The notes: a model not told the origin generated them from the letters alone. Counted from the first letter of the stretch, positions 1 to 11,550 are shown. The stretch is 64,000 bases of DNA from Ectocarpus siliculosus (GCA_000310025.1 FN649743.1:3416605-3480604); one strand, 5' to 3'. Numbers and translations: made by a program.

Positions 1-112
1 AAGGAAGAAAACGTGTGGCGATGGCGTGCATGTAGCAGCAGAACAATAATACTTATGGAAACCCAGCTACCACTGGGTGGGTCTCCCACACTTTCTACAG
101 TTTTTCCAAACA

Positions 113-225
113 ACCCATGGGACTCCCATGGGTGACCCATGTGTCACCCATGAGCCGCCTATGGGCACCCCGATAGGCCCATAGGCAGCCCATGGGTCGC
201 CCACGGGTCACCCATGGGCAACCCG
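113..225. repeat. 11-bp minisatellite with palindromic CCCATGGG core, array 1
   Basis: Units such as CCCATGGG at 114, 125, 189 and 211, with degenerate versions between them, recur at a spacing of mostly 11 bp. The core is its own reverse complement. The period is not a multiple of three, so the array is not a coding repeat. The translated frames that look like open reading frames here are by-products of the repeat. Confidence 0.85.
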
Positions 226-367
226 TTGGATGCCGCTTTCAACCGAAGCAGTGTTCTGCTAAACGATAGATTACCTGCTTTGGAACGGGCTCTAACGGCT
301 TAATAATCCTAACGCTAATCCTACTCTAGCCCCAAGCCGACACGAAACGTACTAGGTTGCCGCTGGT

Positions 368-447
368 GGCTAAGTGCTAGGTTGATGTGCAGTGGCTAAG
401 TTCTAGGTTGATATGTCCTTGGCGAAGTTCTCGGTTGAAGTGCCCAC
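368..447. repeat. Short tandem repeat, about three units of 27-28 bp
   Basis: Three consecutive units share the pattern TGGC(T/G)AAGT(G/T)CT(A/C)GGTTGA followed by a variable tail. It lies directly between the two CCCATGGG arrays and runs into the second one. Confidence 0.7.
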
Positions 448-596
448 GGTGGGCACTTCATAGGCCGCCCATGGGCTGCCGATGGGTGACCCATGGGCAC
501 ACCCATGGGCGGCCCACGGGTGGCCCATGAAGAGCCCATGGGCGGCCCATGAAGAGCCCACGGCCCGTGGGTGACCGATGGGAGCCCCATGGGGCG
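439..596. repeat. 11-bp minisatellite with palindromic CCCATGGG core, array 2
   Basis: The central dinucleotide of the palindrome falls near 460, 471, 482, 493, 505, 516, 527, 538, 549, 560, 578 and 589, an almost perfect 11-bp period with one displaced unit near 567. Units vary between CCCATGGGCGG, CCCATGGGTGA and CCCATGAAGAG types. It is the same family as the array at 113-225. Confidence 0.85.
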
Positions 597-639
597 TTTG
601 GCAAAACTGTCAGTAGTGTGGGAAATTGCACTGGGTAGG

Positions 640-1340
640 GTCGTATATGTACCATACACATGCCTGTACATCAGATGCGAACCCGTGGTACGGGAACAAC
701 CGATTCCGATTTCGGGAGCCATTCTCCCGCCTCCCGTATCGAGTGAAGTCAACATAAAAAAAAACGAACGAAACGACGATCTTATACATAACCCTCTTCG
801 CTTTTGTTCGAGGATCCAACGGCCCGTGTGTACTATTAATAATGGTAGGCAATGTTCCACCGCCGAGTAACACCTTGTTCTGGGGCTTAGTTTTGCTTCA
901 ACCTTGTCTCCGCCCTATTTTCCCTCTCCCCACCTCTTGCAGGTATTTACGACACTTTGAAGTGGGAGGATCCCGAACCGTAAGATGGCAGGGAAGTAGC
1001 CTTCAGTTCCGGATAGTCTTGACGCGAAGCTCCGTCGGTTTTTGTCTGATCTGCTGTGTGGTGTTCAACCAGACAAACTATTAATGTGGCAGTAAGGCGG
1101 GGCGGGTGTTCTTCGTTTCATGGGGTTCCTCGGACTGCGATTTTCTGAAAGTCCTACAAGGATGGTGAGATGATGAAGTTGCTGCTTGAGGGTGTACAGT
1201 AGTTCCCCACAATGCAAGCTTTTTGAGGGTGAACACTCACATAAGAACTTCGTTCCACACCAGATACACCTCGTCCATTCATTGGGAGAGAAGGCTAAAC
1301 AACGGATATTGTCGAGGGCATCGCTGTGGGGTGACAAAGT
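640..1340. repeat. Diverged dispersed repeat, copy 1 (partner at 12470-13320)
   Basis: Blocks in the same order are recognisable in both places: GAAGTCAAC, then CTTCGCTTTTG(T/G)TCGAG, then a TTTTGCTYRAACC...GTCTCC block, then TGCAGG.ATTTACGACA, and further on TGTTCTTCGTT, TTGAGGGTGAAC and AGGGCATCGC.GTGG. No open reading frame is conserved between the two copies. It may be an old transposon or a segmental duplication; I do not recognise a protein in it. Confidence 0.6.
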
Positions 1341-3519
1341 GGATTATTTACCTTCCAAGGACATTCAATTGTTGATGTTTGCGCGTTCAAATGAACGATG
1401 AATTTATTCCGCGATTCAGCTCAATATTTAGTAGTTATTGTAGTGGCATCCCCCAAACACGCAAAAAAAAAGGTAGTTAGTGGGATGGAGTTACGCCCCA
1501 GAGGATGTCAAAACATGTGACGTGGCCGCTGGCGTCTTCTAGGTCGCGAGCATGGGACCGTTGTTATCACAGCCTACCAATGAAAGAAAAAAGTACAACG
1601 CGACATGGATGAAGGTCAATGTTGTAGTGATGTTGGAAACCTTTGGACTTGTTCCCCATCTGAAGAACCCCTAAAATAAAGTAAAGTATACCCCAGCGTG
1701 GCATGACTGAACTGGTCCAAGCATACCGAATCAAGTTCCCAGAAAACGTTCGCCGGAAATGGTGTCCCTTCAATATACTCCTTCCGGGAGACATGACAAA
1801 TTTCACAGTGGATAATCCGATACGCAAACAACGTGTTGATGGCTCCGAGAAACACCAGCACAACGAATTAGGGTTAAGTATTGGCCCCCCGCCCCCCAAT
1901 GGGGGCGATCGCCCGCAGAGGAGACTACAGGGCGGTCCCAGTGGCTCTCTCTCTGGTGAATCAGCCCCGGCAAACAATCCACGCTCCCTGTTTGTCCTTC
2001 ATCTGTCGGCCGAGTGACCATAGACAACACGGAACCTGTATCATCGCACACTCCCGCTGAAATTCCCGAACAAATATTCTTCGCGGCCTTTCCTTGCCTC
2101 TTTCAGCCGTCGCATATTATGTACTGTAGATATCATCGTTGGCTGCGGGTGTTTTGCGGGAACTTCCTTCTCGGCGGTCGCGCGCCCCGAACGGCAACAA
2201 CAACGGCGACGCAGCATCACGCGACACAAAATTACTACCACCACAAGTAGTACCAGTTCGTTTCAAAATGAGGTTATCATCGTGATCGGCGTGCTCTGTC
2301 GACATCAGAATTGAACGGCGGCCACACCTCCGGCGCTTCCAGCGTGTCCGACAGCCGCATCTTTTGTACGGAAGGTGAGACATGCCACAACGGTAATATA
2401 TTTCTGCAGACTGCCTGCACTGACTACATGTACTCAAATTGATGCAGTCCTCAGCGATAATATTACATTCGGCGTACGAAGTACTCATGATATTGCTCCC
2501 ACGGTGGGCGAGCAGGTATGCATGTACGTGTGCGCGGTGCTCCGCGCTGCCAGCGACGTCGCGTTTGGAGGTGACGTGTATCGAATTACAGAACCATGTC
2601 CTGTTGAGCTTTTCATGTTTGACTTGATTTCGAAAGGAAGTGAAGGGAGTTGAGCCTCAATGAGGAGGCGTGACAATGGCGGCCCGTTTGGAAAGGTGTT
2701 CTTCCGTCTAACAAAGCACAGTGATCATTCTCAATCTCTGTGTGGGAAACAAACTGAGGAATGCTCAAACCAGCCTGGGAACCTCAAACTGGGAGGTGTG
2801 TACACACATGTAGTTTGGGCCGGTCTGGCTCATTGGCCCATTCCTACCTACTGCTGGCCACCCCGTCGGCAAAAGAATGAGCCTGGCGCCTAAAATAGGT
2901 TGCAGCACCACACAACACACAACTACTTCGCCGCAATATTTTAACGTGGAGGTGATGATTTGTGTGCTCTATCTAGATGATGGTTTCCCATGGCAGCCAC
3001 CTCCGGCGCTTCCAGTGCCTCCGGCGCATGCTTCGAAGTCATATTTACCTTAGTTTCTGTTTATAATCACGTTCATTCTTCGTTCACGAGGAACCTCAAC
3101 GGCAAGTTAAGCACAAGGAACATGATAAGTCTGCCACCGGCGAAAAACCATGGCAACGTTTGCGCTCTGCGGAGACCAAATGAAGCATGGACGTCGTGAG
3201 ATCAGCATTGTACGTGTAATACGAACTTGCGTATGCGTTCTTCACGGACATGCTTGGTGCACGCCCGCTTGTCCTCTGTTCCTAGTTTGAAGCTTAGCCA
3301 TAGGCGACTGTCATAACATTAGGTGATGACGTACCTTCCAAGAAGGTCGCGTCAAAAGGGGGGGCGTGGGTTTTGGTCCAATATCGAAAAGAAACGCCAA
3401 ACTGAATCTGCTATGGGTGCCACTTCGTTCTCTGTACCAAGGTGGGATGTTCCAATCCTGTCAGCGGCACGCTGCACATTTGAAAATTCCCCCCATACCA
3501 AAATAGCGACCACTTATCC
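1341..3519. other. Gene-poor stretch
   Basis: No convincing gene was recognised. Minus-strand frames at 1567-1977 are open and not low in complexity, but they match no family I know and have no splice-linked neighbours. The remainder holds only short shadow frames and A/T-rich patches. Confidence 0.5.
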
Positions 3520-4481
3520 TCATCCCATCCTTCCTCTTGGACGTAGTCTCATCATGCACGAGACACAAAAGCGGGCAACGAGCTCTACCGTAGTCGACTT
3601 CCTTTGTGCCCGCCAGTTTCGGATCGAAAAATAGGACTCCATAAGCACGGCAATAGCCATAAGGATATTCGCCACAATCAGCAAAACCCCGGACGCAGAC
3701 GGAGCATCGTTCTCCTTGCCGTTGATCACCATCACCAGGGCCGAATAAAGGCTCGCTACAACGACACCGCTCCCCCAAAAGTACAGCCACATGTCGACCC
3801 TCTTTTCGAACGGGGACAAGGCCTGCGAAACCAGCAGCGACAACAAACCGAAAAGCAACGCGAGGGCGATCTGCGCCAAGCTTCCTGGGAGCACAAAAAC
3901 CGCGGTTCCAGCATGCATTACCCGACGGCCGCACTCGACGATCTCGTAGTAGTACCGCGAAGGCTTGTACGTAGACCAAAGGTTGCTAAATGGTTCAAGG
4001 TGTCTCACGGCGCTCCTGTCAGACCGCTGCAGCTCGCACCGGTTGCGCGCCATCCACCACGAGAAGACGGCAGATATGCCGACAGGATAAACGCACAGCA
4101 TCACGATAGCGTTTGACCTGAACGCGAGGTGTTTGGAGGTGTCATATTTGAGGCTGTAGTCCGCTCGAAGGTAGGCCACGTCGTCCAGCGTATCACACAC
4201 GAATGTCTGAAATATGATAAAGGAGACCGAGGAGTAGACGAACAGCACGACGAACGCCGCCGCCGAAAGGTGCTTGCGCTGCACAGCACGGATCGCGAGC
4301 TCGGAGTTCTCATTCCTTTTCTTCGCGATGAAAAAAGTAGCAGGAGGCGGTCGAAGAAGTCGGGCGCCATGAAGCAAGAGTACGACAGGAAGACGCCGAT
4401 ATCCAGGTTGACAGGATCAATTACGGAGAGAAATTCTTCTGACTCGTGTGGGAAGACGTGTCTGGCGATTGACCCACACTG
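3520..4481 (-). pseudogene. Broken C-terminal exon of a multi-pass membrane protein of a stramenopile family
   Basis: The frame from 4377 to 3520 shows several hydrophobic segments around a conserved block with PFSNLW..YKPSRYYYE, VECGRR and LSPFEKRVDMWLY. I associate this block with a large stramenopile family of multi-pass, TRP-like proteins that often carry cysteine-rich ephrin-receptor-like repeats N-terminally (from memory, not checked). The upstream part (SVIDPVNLDIGVFLS...FFDRLLL) is in another frame. The switch falls at the six-A run 4331-4336, and about 20 residues of an expected membrane segment are missing there. A plausible acceptor (GCATGCAG) sits at 4482. A frameshifted relic is likeliest; a sequencing error in the homopolymer is possible. 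The cysteine-rich N-terminal part was not found. Confidence 0.6.
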
Positions 4482-4560
4482 CATGCAACATTCAACAAAT
4501 ACCACGCGGAACAAGGCGGCAAGGCAAGGGGGTGTGAACTGTCGCATGTCTCCTACATTA

Positions 4561-4561
4561 G

Positions 4562-4595
<34 letters not shown>
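4561..4595. repeat. (TTG)n microsatellite
   Basis: A run of about eleven GTT/TTG units. It lies just upstream of the broken membrane-protein exon, in what would be its intron. Confidence 0.95.
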
Positions 4596-4918
4596 CTTCA
4601 CATTAAAAACCGCTCCGATCTCTCTCTACCCAGTACCTTCGTATGTCCGTACTGATCCAACACTCGACGCGGTCGATTCCCGTGGTCACAGGTTAACTTA
4701 CCCTAAAAAGGTACACTCAAATAAACTGGCCCCGAGGGGTCCGCAAGTCAATAGAAATCAACGACAGATATTCTGGAATCCTCCACTCCCTCTGCGCGCT
4801 ATGCGAGGTATCAACTGAGACTAGCAGTCACTATTTATCATGGGCCGGAGAAAGAGGTACGCCCCCTTGGTTCAATCTTGGTACTTTACAACGCAAGCAG
4901 AGACCAGGCCATCTGGCA

Positions 4919-5060
4919 CAGAAAAAGAGAGAAAAAAGAGAGAAAAAAAGAAAAAAGAGAGAAAAAAAGAAAAAAGAGAAAAAAAGAGAAAATATAAAAA
5001 TGGAAACCGTAAAAACAAAAGGAGAAGAGAAAATAAAATGACAATAAAATGAAAAAAGGC
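4919..5060 (+). repeat. Homopurine (A/G) tract of about 130 bp
   Basis: The plus strand is almost purely A and G (GAAAAAGAGAG-type units) from about 4919 to 5000 and mostly purine to 5060. Apparent phenylalanine/leucine-rich frames on the minus strand are by-products of it. Confidence 0.85.
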
Positions 5061-5230
5061 GAGGACAAAGAGGGAACAGGCCGAAAATAGCAAGAAGTAT
5101 GAGGCAGAACAAGGCACACGGTGGAGAGACCACTAACAAACAAGCAAACACGCAAACATGGCCACCAACCAGCGATACATTGTAATGGTACGAAATCACT
5201 ACTGGGGGGTTGGTGCAATGGTGCAGCGTT

Positions 5231-5844
5231 GGGGGGGGGGGGGGGGGTGTACTCATAGTCGTGCATGCCGTAGTCGTTAGACCATTGACCTCGCATCCCT
5301 ACAAAGCCGGGACGGAGCACGCCGGGTTCTCACCGGACCAGGCTCTCACATCACCAAGCGCGAAGCGCCGTGAGGTATTTGGCGAGTCGCATGAAGGGTG
5401 AGCTGCATCCTGCTAAGGGTGTTCGGCATCTTGTGCTTACTTCCTTTCGTACGGATGACAGCTACGTATGACTTAGTTTATTTTCTGGTGCTTTCACTTC
5501 CAGAGAACAGTTGTAAGCACTGTGTAACTGCCTCGAGGATGCTTGACCATTTTAACACAACGTGGTGCGATCATCCCCCGTTGCGCGGAGTGAGGGTTCT
5601 CCACCCCGCACAACATGATCTACTCGACCACCATTATGGTTACCGCCAAAAAAAAAAACCGAGGTAAAAAAAAAACGGTAACCTGGTTGCCGAGTTCACG
5701 AAGTGAATTGGCTTATTTTACAACGTCGTTACCAAGCGACGAAAACCCAATCCCGATGGCAAACACCGAGGGGGGGGCTTGTTTTACAACGTCGTTGCCA
5801 AGCGACGAAAACCCAACCCCGATGGCAAACACCGGGGGGGGGGG
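5231..5844 (-). mobile_element. SINE-like repeat, copy 1, next to the LINE
   Basis: A ~400 bp body (about 5248-5646) is shared with copies at 17395-17924, 28101-28598 and 58012-58419. The plus strand starts with a run of 17 G and ends in A runs near 5648-5675. After the A runs comes a tail beginning GGTAACCTGGTTGCCGAG and two tandem copies of a ~60 bp unit (GACGTCGTTGCCAAGCGACG-like core), each closed by a G run (5768-5776 and 5833-5844). Read on the minus strand the body begins with TGGTCGAGTAGA, which resembles a polymerase III A box. A B-box-like GGTCGAGAACCC follows in the best preserved copies. Orientation is therefore inferred. Confidence 0.75.
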
Positions 5845-5861
5845 AATTGGCTAAAAGAAAT

Positions 5862-6710
5862 TCAATCCGGCACGTATCGTGCCACTCGGTCCGTCTCTTC
5901 TCGTTTGCTTTCTTCCCTCGCCGTCTCGTCCGTCTCCTGCCCCCCTCCCGCCCCATTGGTTGTTGGCTTGTGGTTTCGTTTGAGCGCTCGTTGTCGGCTG
6001 GCCTCTTGTTCCTTCTCGTGCCAGGAGTTCATGAACCTCTCAGCTCCCTGCAGCACCGCCGCATGCCAGGGTACTCCCCCCTCCACCTTCGCGGCTTCCG
6101 TCCACCTTGACTTCGGTGCCGTGTCTTTCGGTACGGGAATTCCGAGACAACATGGATTGGTTTTCGTAGATCCGTGGTTGGCCCCGAATGCCTTCAGGTC
6201 GTCGAGCACACACTTCGGTCAGTTCTGTTCCTGTCCCCCCCTACGTGGCTTCTCCCCCCCCGCCAGCTCACCGAGCATCAGTCGTTTCGGGAGTCGCCCG
6301 TCCGGCTGCGTTGCCAGTGCTCCCGCGAACAGTAGGCGTCGTTGTCGGATCGTGGCTTCAACACTCTGGCATTCGACCCTCTTCAGCGTCTGGGCGTACG
6401 AGAGCTGCCGGTAGGTGTCTTTCTTGCGCTTGTACCCGATAACTCGAAGGAGCAGTCGGTGGTGTGTCGACCGCAGCGTCTGATAGTGGCCGCTGAGTGG
6501 TGACCATCTCATGCAGCCGTACAGCAGTGCCTCCATCGCCTCCGCCTGGAGGAGGCGGATCTTGAGTCGGAATGGCGCTTTCGGTCTGTCTAAGAGCTCC
6601 TGGCCATATCGCCTGAGGCACGCCCACGCTCCTCTGCTCCTGTAGCTGATCTCCCGGGTGAGGTCGCCATGTTCGTTGATGAGGCCACCGAGGTACCGGA
6701 ACTCGGTCAT
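5862..6710 (-). pseudogene. LINE C-terminal region, shifted frame
   Basis: This frame carries [14 protein letters not shown] and later [11 protein letters not shown] and RRLLFAGALA, the segment that follows the RT in many LINEs. An in-frame TGA at 6219-6221 interrupts it; the same frame then stays open (VLDDLKAFGANHG...) to a TGA at 5862. The original protein probably ended at 5862, giving a highly charged tail. Confidence 0.85.
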
Positions 6711-6721
6711 CTGGGCGTATT

Positions 6722-8721
6722 TTCTGTCCCGCGGCTTCGATGGTCAGTGGTGGAGGCGGGGGGGGCTGTGATGTTGTAGTTGACTTGTCCTTCGCGCGCA
6801 TCAGGAGTGTCTCCGTCTTCTTCTCCGACACCGTTAGCCCGAACTCCCCGAACACCTCAACGATGATGGTCATCATTCTCGCCAGTCCTTCTGCAGACCT
6901 CGATACGATGCCGGCATCATCGGCATACAGCATCCCCGATACTGCCCTCCGTACTCGGTCAAGGGGTGTCTCCTCCCGCCCCCCCGCTTCCGTCTTCCCC
7001 TCCTCCAAGCACACCAGATTCCGCAGAACAACATCATCCTCGCTGAATCGGATAACGACGACCTCGAGGACCTCGGCGAAGAAGATGTTGAACAGCAGTG
7101 GGGATAGCACACATCCTTGTCGTACGCCCTGTGTGACGAAGAACCAGTCCGATAGCTCTCCGTCGTCCATGCGCACCCGGGCCCGCATTCCATCGTGGAA
7201 TTGGCGGATGACTTTGATTAGCTTCGCGGGAATCCCGGCCCTGGCCAGCACCTTCCATAGCATCTCTCGGTCCACCAAATCATACGCCTTCTTCAAGTCG
7301 ACGAAGCACATGTAGAGCGGTATTTTCTTTCTCCGCCCCAGCTCTTGGAGGCGACTCACGGCGAACAGCATGTCGACGGTGGATCGCCCGGGTCGAAATC
7401 CGCGCTGTTCCTCCGGGAGGATGTTGTTGGCTTCGCAGAAGGCGCTTAGACGGTTGGTGATGATCTTGATGGGGACCTTGCCTACGTGAGATAGTAGCGA
7501 AATCCCCCTGTAGTTGTTACAGTTGGACCGGTCAGCCTTCTTGTACAGCACCTTGATGGTTGCATCCTTCCACTCTTGGGGGATATCTCCTCCGTTCCAC
7601 ACCTTGACGAGGATGGTATGGAGGTGTCTCAGGACAACGGGTTCGTCGTCATCGATCTTGAGCAACTCGGCAGGGGGGGAGTCATGGCCGGGTGCCTTCC
7701 AGTTCTTGAGGCCTTTCGCTGCCCGTGCCACCTCCTCGAGTTCTGGCACCTCTCCCAACCGTTGAGTGTCACGTGTCGCTGGCCGCTGCGTCACTCGTTC
7801 GATGATATCTGGGTTCAGGGTGGGGGATTTGGTGTTGAGTAGGGTGCTGAAGAATCTCGCCCACCGTTGGAGGATGTCGTCCCTGTTCCGGAGCAACACG
7901 CCGTTCTCATCCGCGACGAACTGCTGTCCCCCCGCTTGTCTCCCGCTGAGGCCTACTGATCTCTTGAGGTGTTGGTACAGTCCTCTCATGTCGCGATCTT
8001 TGTAGATTGCTTCGAGTTCAGTCACATGTCCGTCCAGGTGGGCATAAATGCCCGTTTCGACTGCTGTAGCCACTCCCTTACACGCTGCTTTGAGAGTTCT
8101 CCACGTTGCTGAGTTCCAGTTGCCCCTCATCGCCCGGCGCGCTTCCCGCCGTTTGGTAAGGGCCTTCTCCAGCACTGCTCTCGTCTCTGGGGTCTCACAC
8201 CACTCCTGCGTGCGGCGTACCCGCGGTTCCTCCCCTAGGGTCGTCCGCGCTGCTTCGAGGAGAGCATTGGTAAAGTCGGTCGCCAATTCCGCGGCGGTGG
8301 TTGTTCGCTCGTCCAGTCGTGTGTCGAGGTTGAGGAAGAACCGATTAGTCACCGCACCCCGTGCTGCTTCGAGCTGCAATTCCCGTCGGTTGCATTGCTG
8401 CCGTTTCGGTTTAGTCCGGACTGCACGGTTGTGGGCAAGCCTGCCACCGAGGTTGACGGTGGCTACTACCATGTTGTGGTCTGAGTCTGCTTTGACTGGG
8501 CGAACCGGCTGGGGGATGACAACCACGTTAGATACTCGGCCGTGATGTGCCTGCCTTGTCAGGATGTAGTCAAGGCGCTTGCAATCGTTTCCCGACACAC
8601 CGTTGTATGTGTGCCATATTCCGCCCTTGCGTGTCTCGAAGAACGTGTTCGTGAGAGCTAGCCTGTTTTCGGTTGCGAAATTCAACAGTAGCATGCCATT
8701 GTCGTTGAGCTCATCAATCAC
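6722..8721 (-). pseudogene. LINE reverse transcriptase, main surviving frame
   Basis: The frame starts inside the endonuclease C-terminus ([21 protein letters not shown]) and continues through a linker into the reverse transcriptase. RT landmarks in order are [67 protein letters not shown] and the catalytic [10 protein letters not shown], whose YADD lies at 6916-6927. All catalytic aspartates are present. The frame runs on to 6358 as missense after the homopolymer shift at 6720-6723; the true continuation ([17 protein letters not shown]) is the neighbouring frame starting at 6710. The intact catalytic block beside few breaks suggests a fairly recent loss of function. Confidence 0.95.
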
Positions 8722-9245
8722 GCCCGTACATTCCTAGTACCCTTCCGTCCCCTCCGTCCAACCTATCTCCCGTCTGCGCGTTGGCATCCAATAGGACATA
8801 CACGCATTCTTTGGAAGGGATCCTCCGCACGAGACTGTCAAGTTTCCCCCAGAACACGCGCTTGCTGTCGGCGGTTGAAGGTTCGGTTGGAGCATACGCG
8901 GCTACGAAGTTGACCGCTCCACGGTGGCCTGCCTACAGAAACCTCATGGCCATAAGGCGTTCGTCGATAAACTCGGTAGTGAACGTGGATGTCTTGCACA
9001 GTGACTCTTTGACGGCTATCCCCACACCATGGACTCCACCAGTCTCCGTACCACAGCAGAACACCCGGAAACCCGCTGCTGCAAATTCCGTTCGACCTGC
9101 CCTCCATGTCGCCTACATTCCTACCACCTAGTCTATACGTTTTGTCTCGCTGCCTCGTGTAGAATGCTGTAGGCTCGCCCGTATCCATTGGCCCCGTTTA
9201 CAGCCAAAGTCCGCACATTCCAGGTTGCTACCCTAAGAAGTTGAC

Positions 9246-11229
9246 CCTGCTGTCTCTTTCGTGCGGCGCGCGCTGCTCTCTTAGCTAGCCTACGCGCCGC
9301 CCGACCCCTCCTTCTCCTCCATCTCCCCCTCTTTTTTGTTTTTTTTTTCTATTTTTTTGCGAACACTCGGGCTAAGGTGATAGTCACCCCGGTTCTTGCC
9401 TTGTTTCCCATAGAGTTGTCTTCTTGTCCCGGAGCGGTGTGGTCCTCCATCTCTGGACTCTCTCCTTTCCTCTCTCTGGGGCATACCCCCACGGCGTGCG
9501 GTCACTCCGCCACCCTCACCGTGCTCTCTGCTGCTGCATAACCCCGGTGTCCAAGCCGGGGCGTTAGGATCCAGTCTCATTTTTTTGCAGCTACCAAAGC
9601 TGGCGGTTCACGAGCTACCCCGATCTCACGACAGCAGTAACTCCCAATCGCCAAACTCAGGATCCCCCTCTCAACAGTGTTAGGGACCGTATATCCGTCT
9701 TTACTGGGTGGTCTTTCGAGGTCTAGATCCACTTGCGGAACCTCGGCCTACCCCAGGGACGGGGGGGGCAGGCCGGGGAGAAACTTAAGATACCATCGGT
9801 ACAGAAGTGCACGTGCGAAGATGAACAAACCAGTGCAGACGAGGGGCCGTTCGAAGGCGGAGATGACTCACACAACGATAGAGTCTAGACTACATGAAGC
9901 AGATTCAGTTGACGCCACAGCGGTGTGCACGTGACTCACTACGAAGTCACATTGTGCGACAGACGTTGGTAGTTTAAGCCATAGGCTACAAACATCGATA
10001 TCCTCTAACGGATCCGAATGCCTAGCTGTGAGGCCCCTTGGTGCCGTGGCGGATATTCACGCTCCCGAAGAAATTTGTGCGTTTGGCTGGCGGGGAAAAC
10101 TGCCATTTCGGCAGGCCAGCAGAAAACGGTGTATCGATCTACACAGTACACAGTACAGTAGATATATGTGACTGAATGTGTACAAGTAGAGAGGCGTACA
10201 GAACGGGCCCGGGGACAAGAAAACGCCAATATCGGGTGGAGGATCAGTTTTCTCATTTCATCTGTCAAGCACAGCTTGGTATACGGAGTTTTCCGTAGTT
10301 AGTGTAGGATCCCCCGCTGTGAGCTGTGTTTCTAAAACCCTGTTTTCTACTGTATGTTTCGTGAAATATACTGCTACAGTATGTACTTTACTGCTTGCCC
10401 GATCTGTACACTGGTAGATTCAGTAGTCACTATATGGTGCTACAGTACTGCTGTGCGTCAACATTGATGCAAAAAATGTTCTTGTTTCAATCACCGAACA
10501 CGTTTGTTCGTCCGTGGCTCTGAAGCCTCGCGTGTGCTTTGGTCGATGTTCACCGCAATATTCAAGATGACTTGATGTACCTTCTGTAGACACTTCCAAG
10601 TGCTGATATGTTGCCCTCAAAGACAGCCAACCGCCTTTGTTGAACACGTCGCTCGTTTCGCTTGTAGGGATACCACCCCAGACAGACGGGGGTTGGGGAG
10701 GGACCTGATCCTGCGCTTGAAGCCTTCAAGAAAGCCCCGATCACGGGTCTTCTATCCGAGGTAACCGCTTCCTCTGCACTACGAACCCTGGCTCGACCTC
10801 CCTCTCACGTGGCACAACATGCAACATGGATGCAGTGAAACTGCGATGGCGGAAGAAATTCGGCCACGAACGTGTGCACACTGGACTCTGGACTGCTTCT
10901 GTGATGTATTGTATGTAGTTGGTTGGTGAAGAGAGAGCAGGATTTTATTTTTCGCGAGGAACAACTACATACCGCACCAAGAAATCTCATCGCGGCAAGG
11001 AATACAGTAGGCCCAACGTGTGAAAGTGTGAATACATGTACAGTAGTTTGGTCTTTTGTATCTATTCCCTTGCTCAAGCGAAAATATTGGATCTATAGCA
11101 TCGTGAACCCTCACAGCTGGTGGGCGACGACATTGCCCTCTACATGTAAGACAAAATGTGTGTGTGGGGGCGGGTCAAGTTTCTCACTTGCCACCCCGAT
11201 CTCCCACACTATTTCACAAACGTGTACCG
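9246..11229. other. LINE 5' flank and gene-poor DNA
   Basis: The first ~350 bp continue the LINE upstream of its endonuclease (basic, arginine/alanine-rich frame) and include a T-rich run near 9326-9360. From about 9600 onward no gene is recognised. The stretch 10140-10455 is dense in TACAGTA/TACTGTA words. Confidence 0.5.
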
Positions 11230-11550
11230 CTTCCATGGAAGAATATATCAGCTTCCACGGAAGTTGATCTACTTCCATGGAAGCTGATACCTGTTCGATG
11301 GAAGATACACGCTTCGCACTTTCATGGAAGCGCGAAACGACACGTCCAAGGGAGCGATATTCACTTCCATGGAAATAAAGATATGAAATACGGATGTGCC
11401 ACTTCCACGGAAGTTCACTTCCACAGAAGTCCTATGGAAATCTCGTGGAAGTGGAATAGCTTCCATGGAAGCCTGAGGTTCGGCTTCCATGGAAGCTATT
11501 CAAAACAGGTTGAGGGCAGCTTCGATGGAAGTATTCAGCCTCGGGTTGGC
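11230..11550. repeat. Cluster of CTTCCATGGAAG palindromes
   Basis: Perfect 12-bp palindromes lie at 11230-11241, 11272-11283, 11460-11471 and 11484-11495. Near copies such as CTTCCACGGAAG lie at 11252 and 11402, CTTCCATGGAAA at 11364, and weaker ones near 11294, 11320, 11418, 11431, 11441 and 11519. Centres are commonly 20-25 bp apart, sometimes 11. A 141-residue frame crosses the cluster with repeated FHGS, but the irregular spacing argues that the dyads, not a protein, are the conserved unit. Confidence 0.85.

Larger units (their letters stand above)
5862..9245 (-). mobile_element. Degraded non-LTR retrotransposon (LINE) with APE-type endonuclease and reverse transcriptase
   Basis: Reading 3' to 5' on the plus strand, the element encodes an endonuclease start (ATWNVRTL, about 9200-9226), an endonuclease core (VYVLLDANAQTGDR, about 8766-8800; [12 protein letters not shown], about 8466), a reverse transcriptase, and a C-terminal region ending at a stop at 5862. 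These features are those of APE-type LINEs. The element is dead. Breaks include a disrupted frame at about 9125-9140, a stop at 8933-8935, a four-base duplication near 8712-8719, a one-base shift in the T run 6720-6723 and a stop at 6219-6221. The SINE-like copy at 5231-5844 follows its 3' end directly. I do not assign a clade. Confidence 0.95.

Noticed and set aside
396-860. 154-residue minus-strand frame and related frames across the CCATGG arrays
   Set aside because: Open only because of the 11-bp repeat; no start context or domain.
4831-5256. Phe/Leu-rich frames resembling membrane proteins
   Set aside because: By-products of the homopurine tract; no real membrane protein has this composition.
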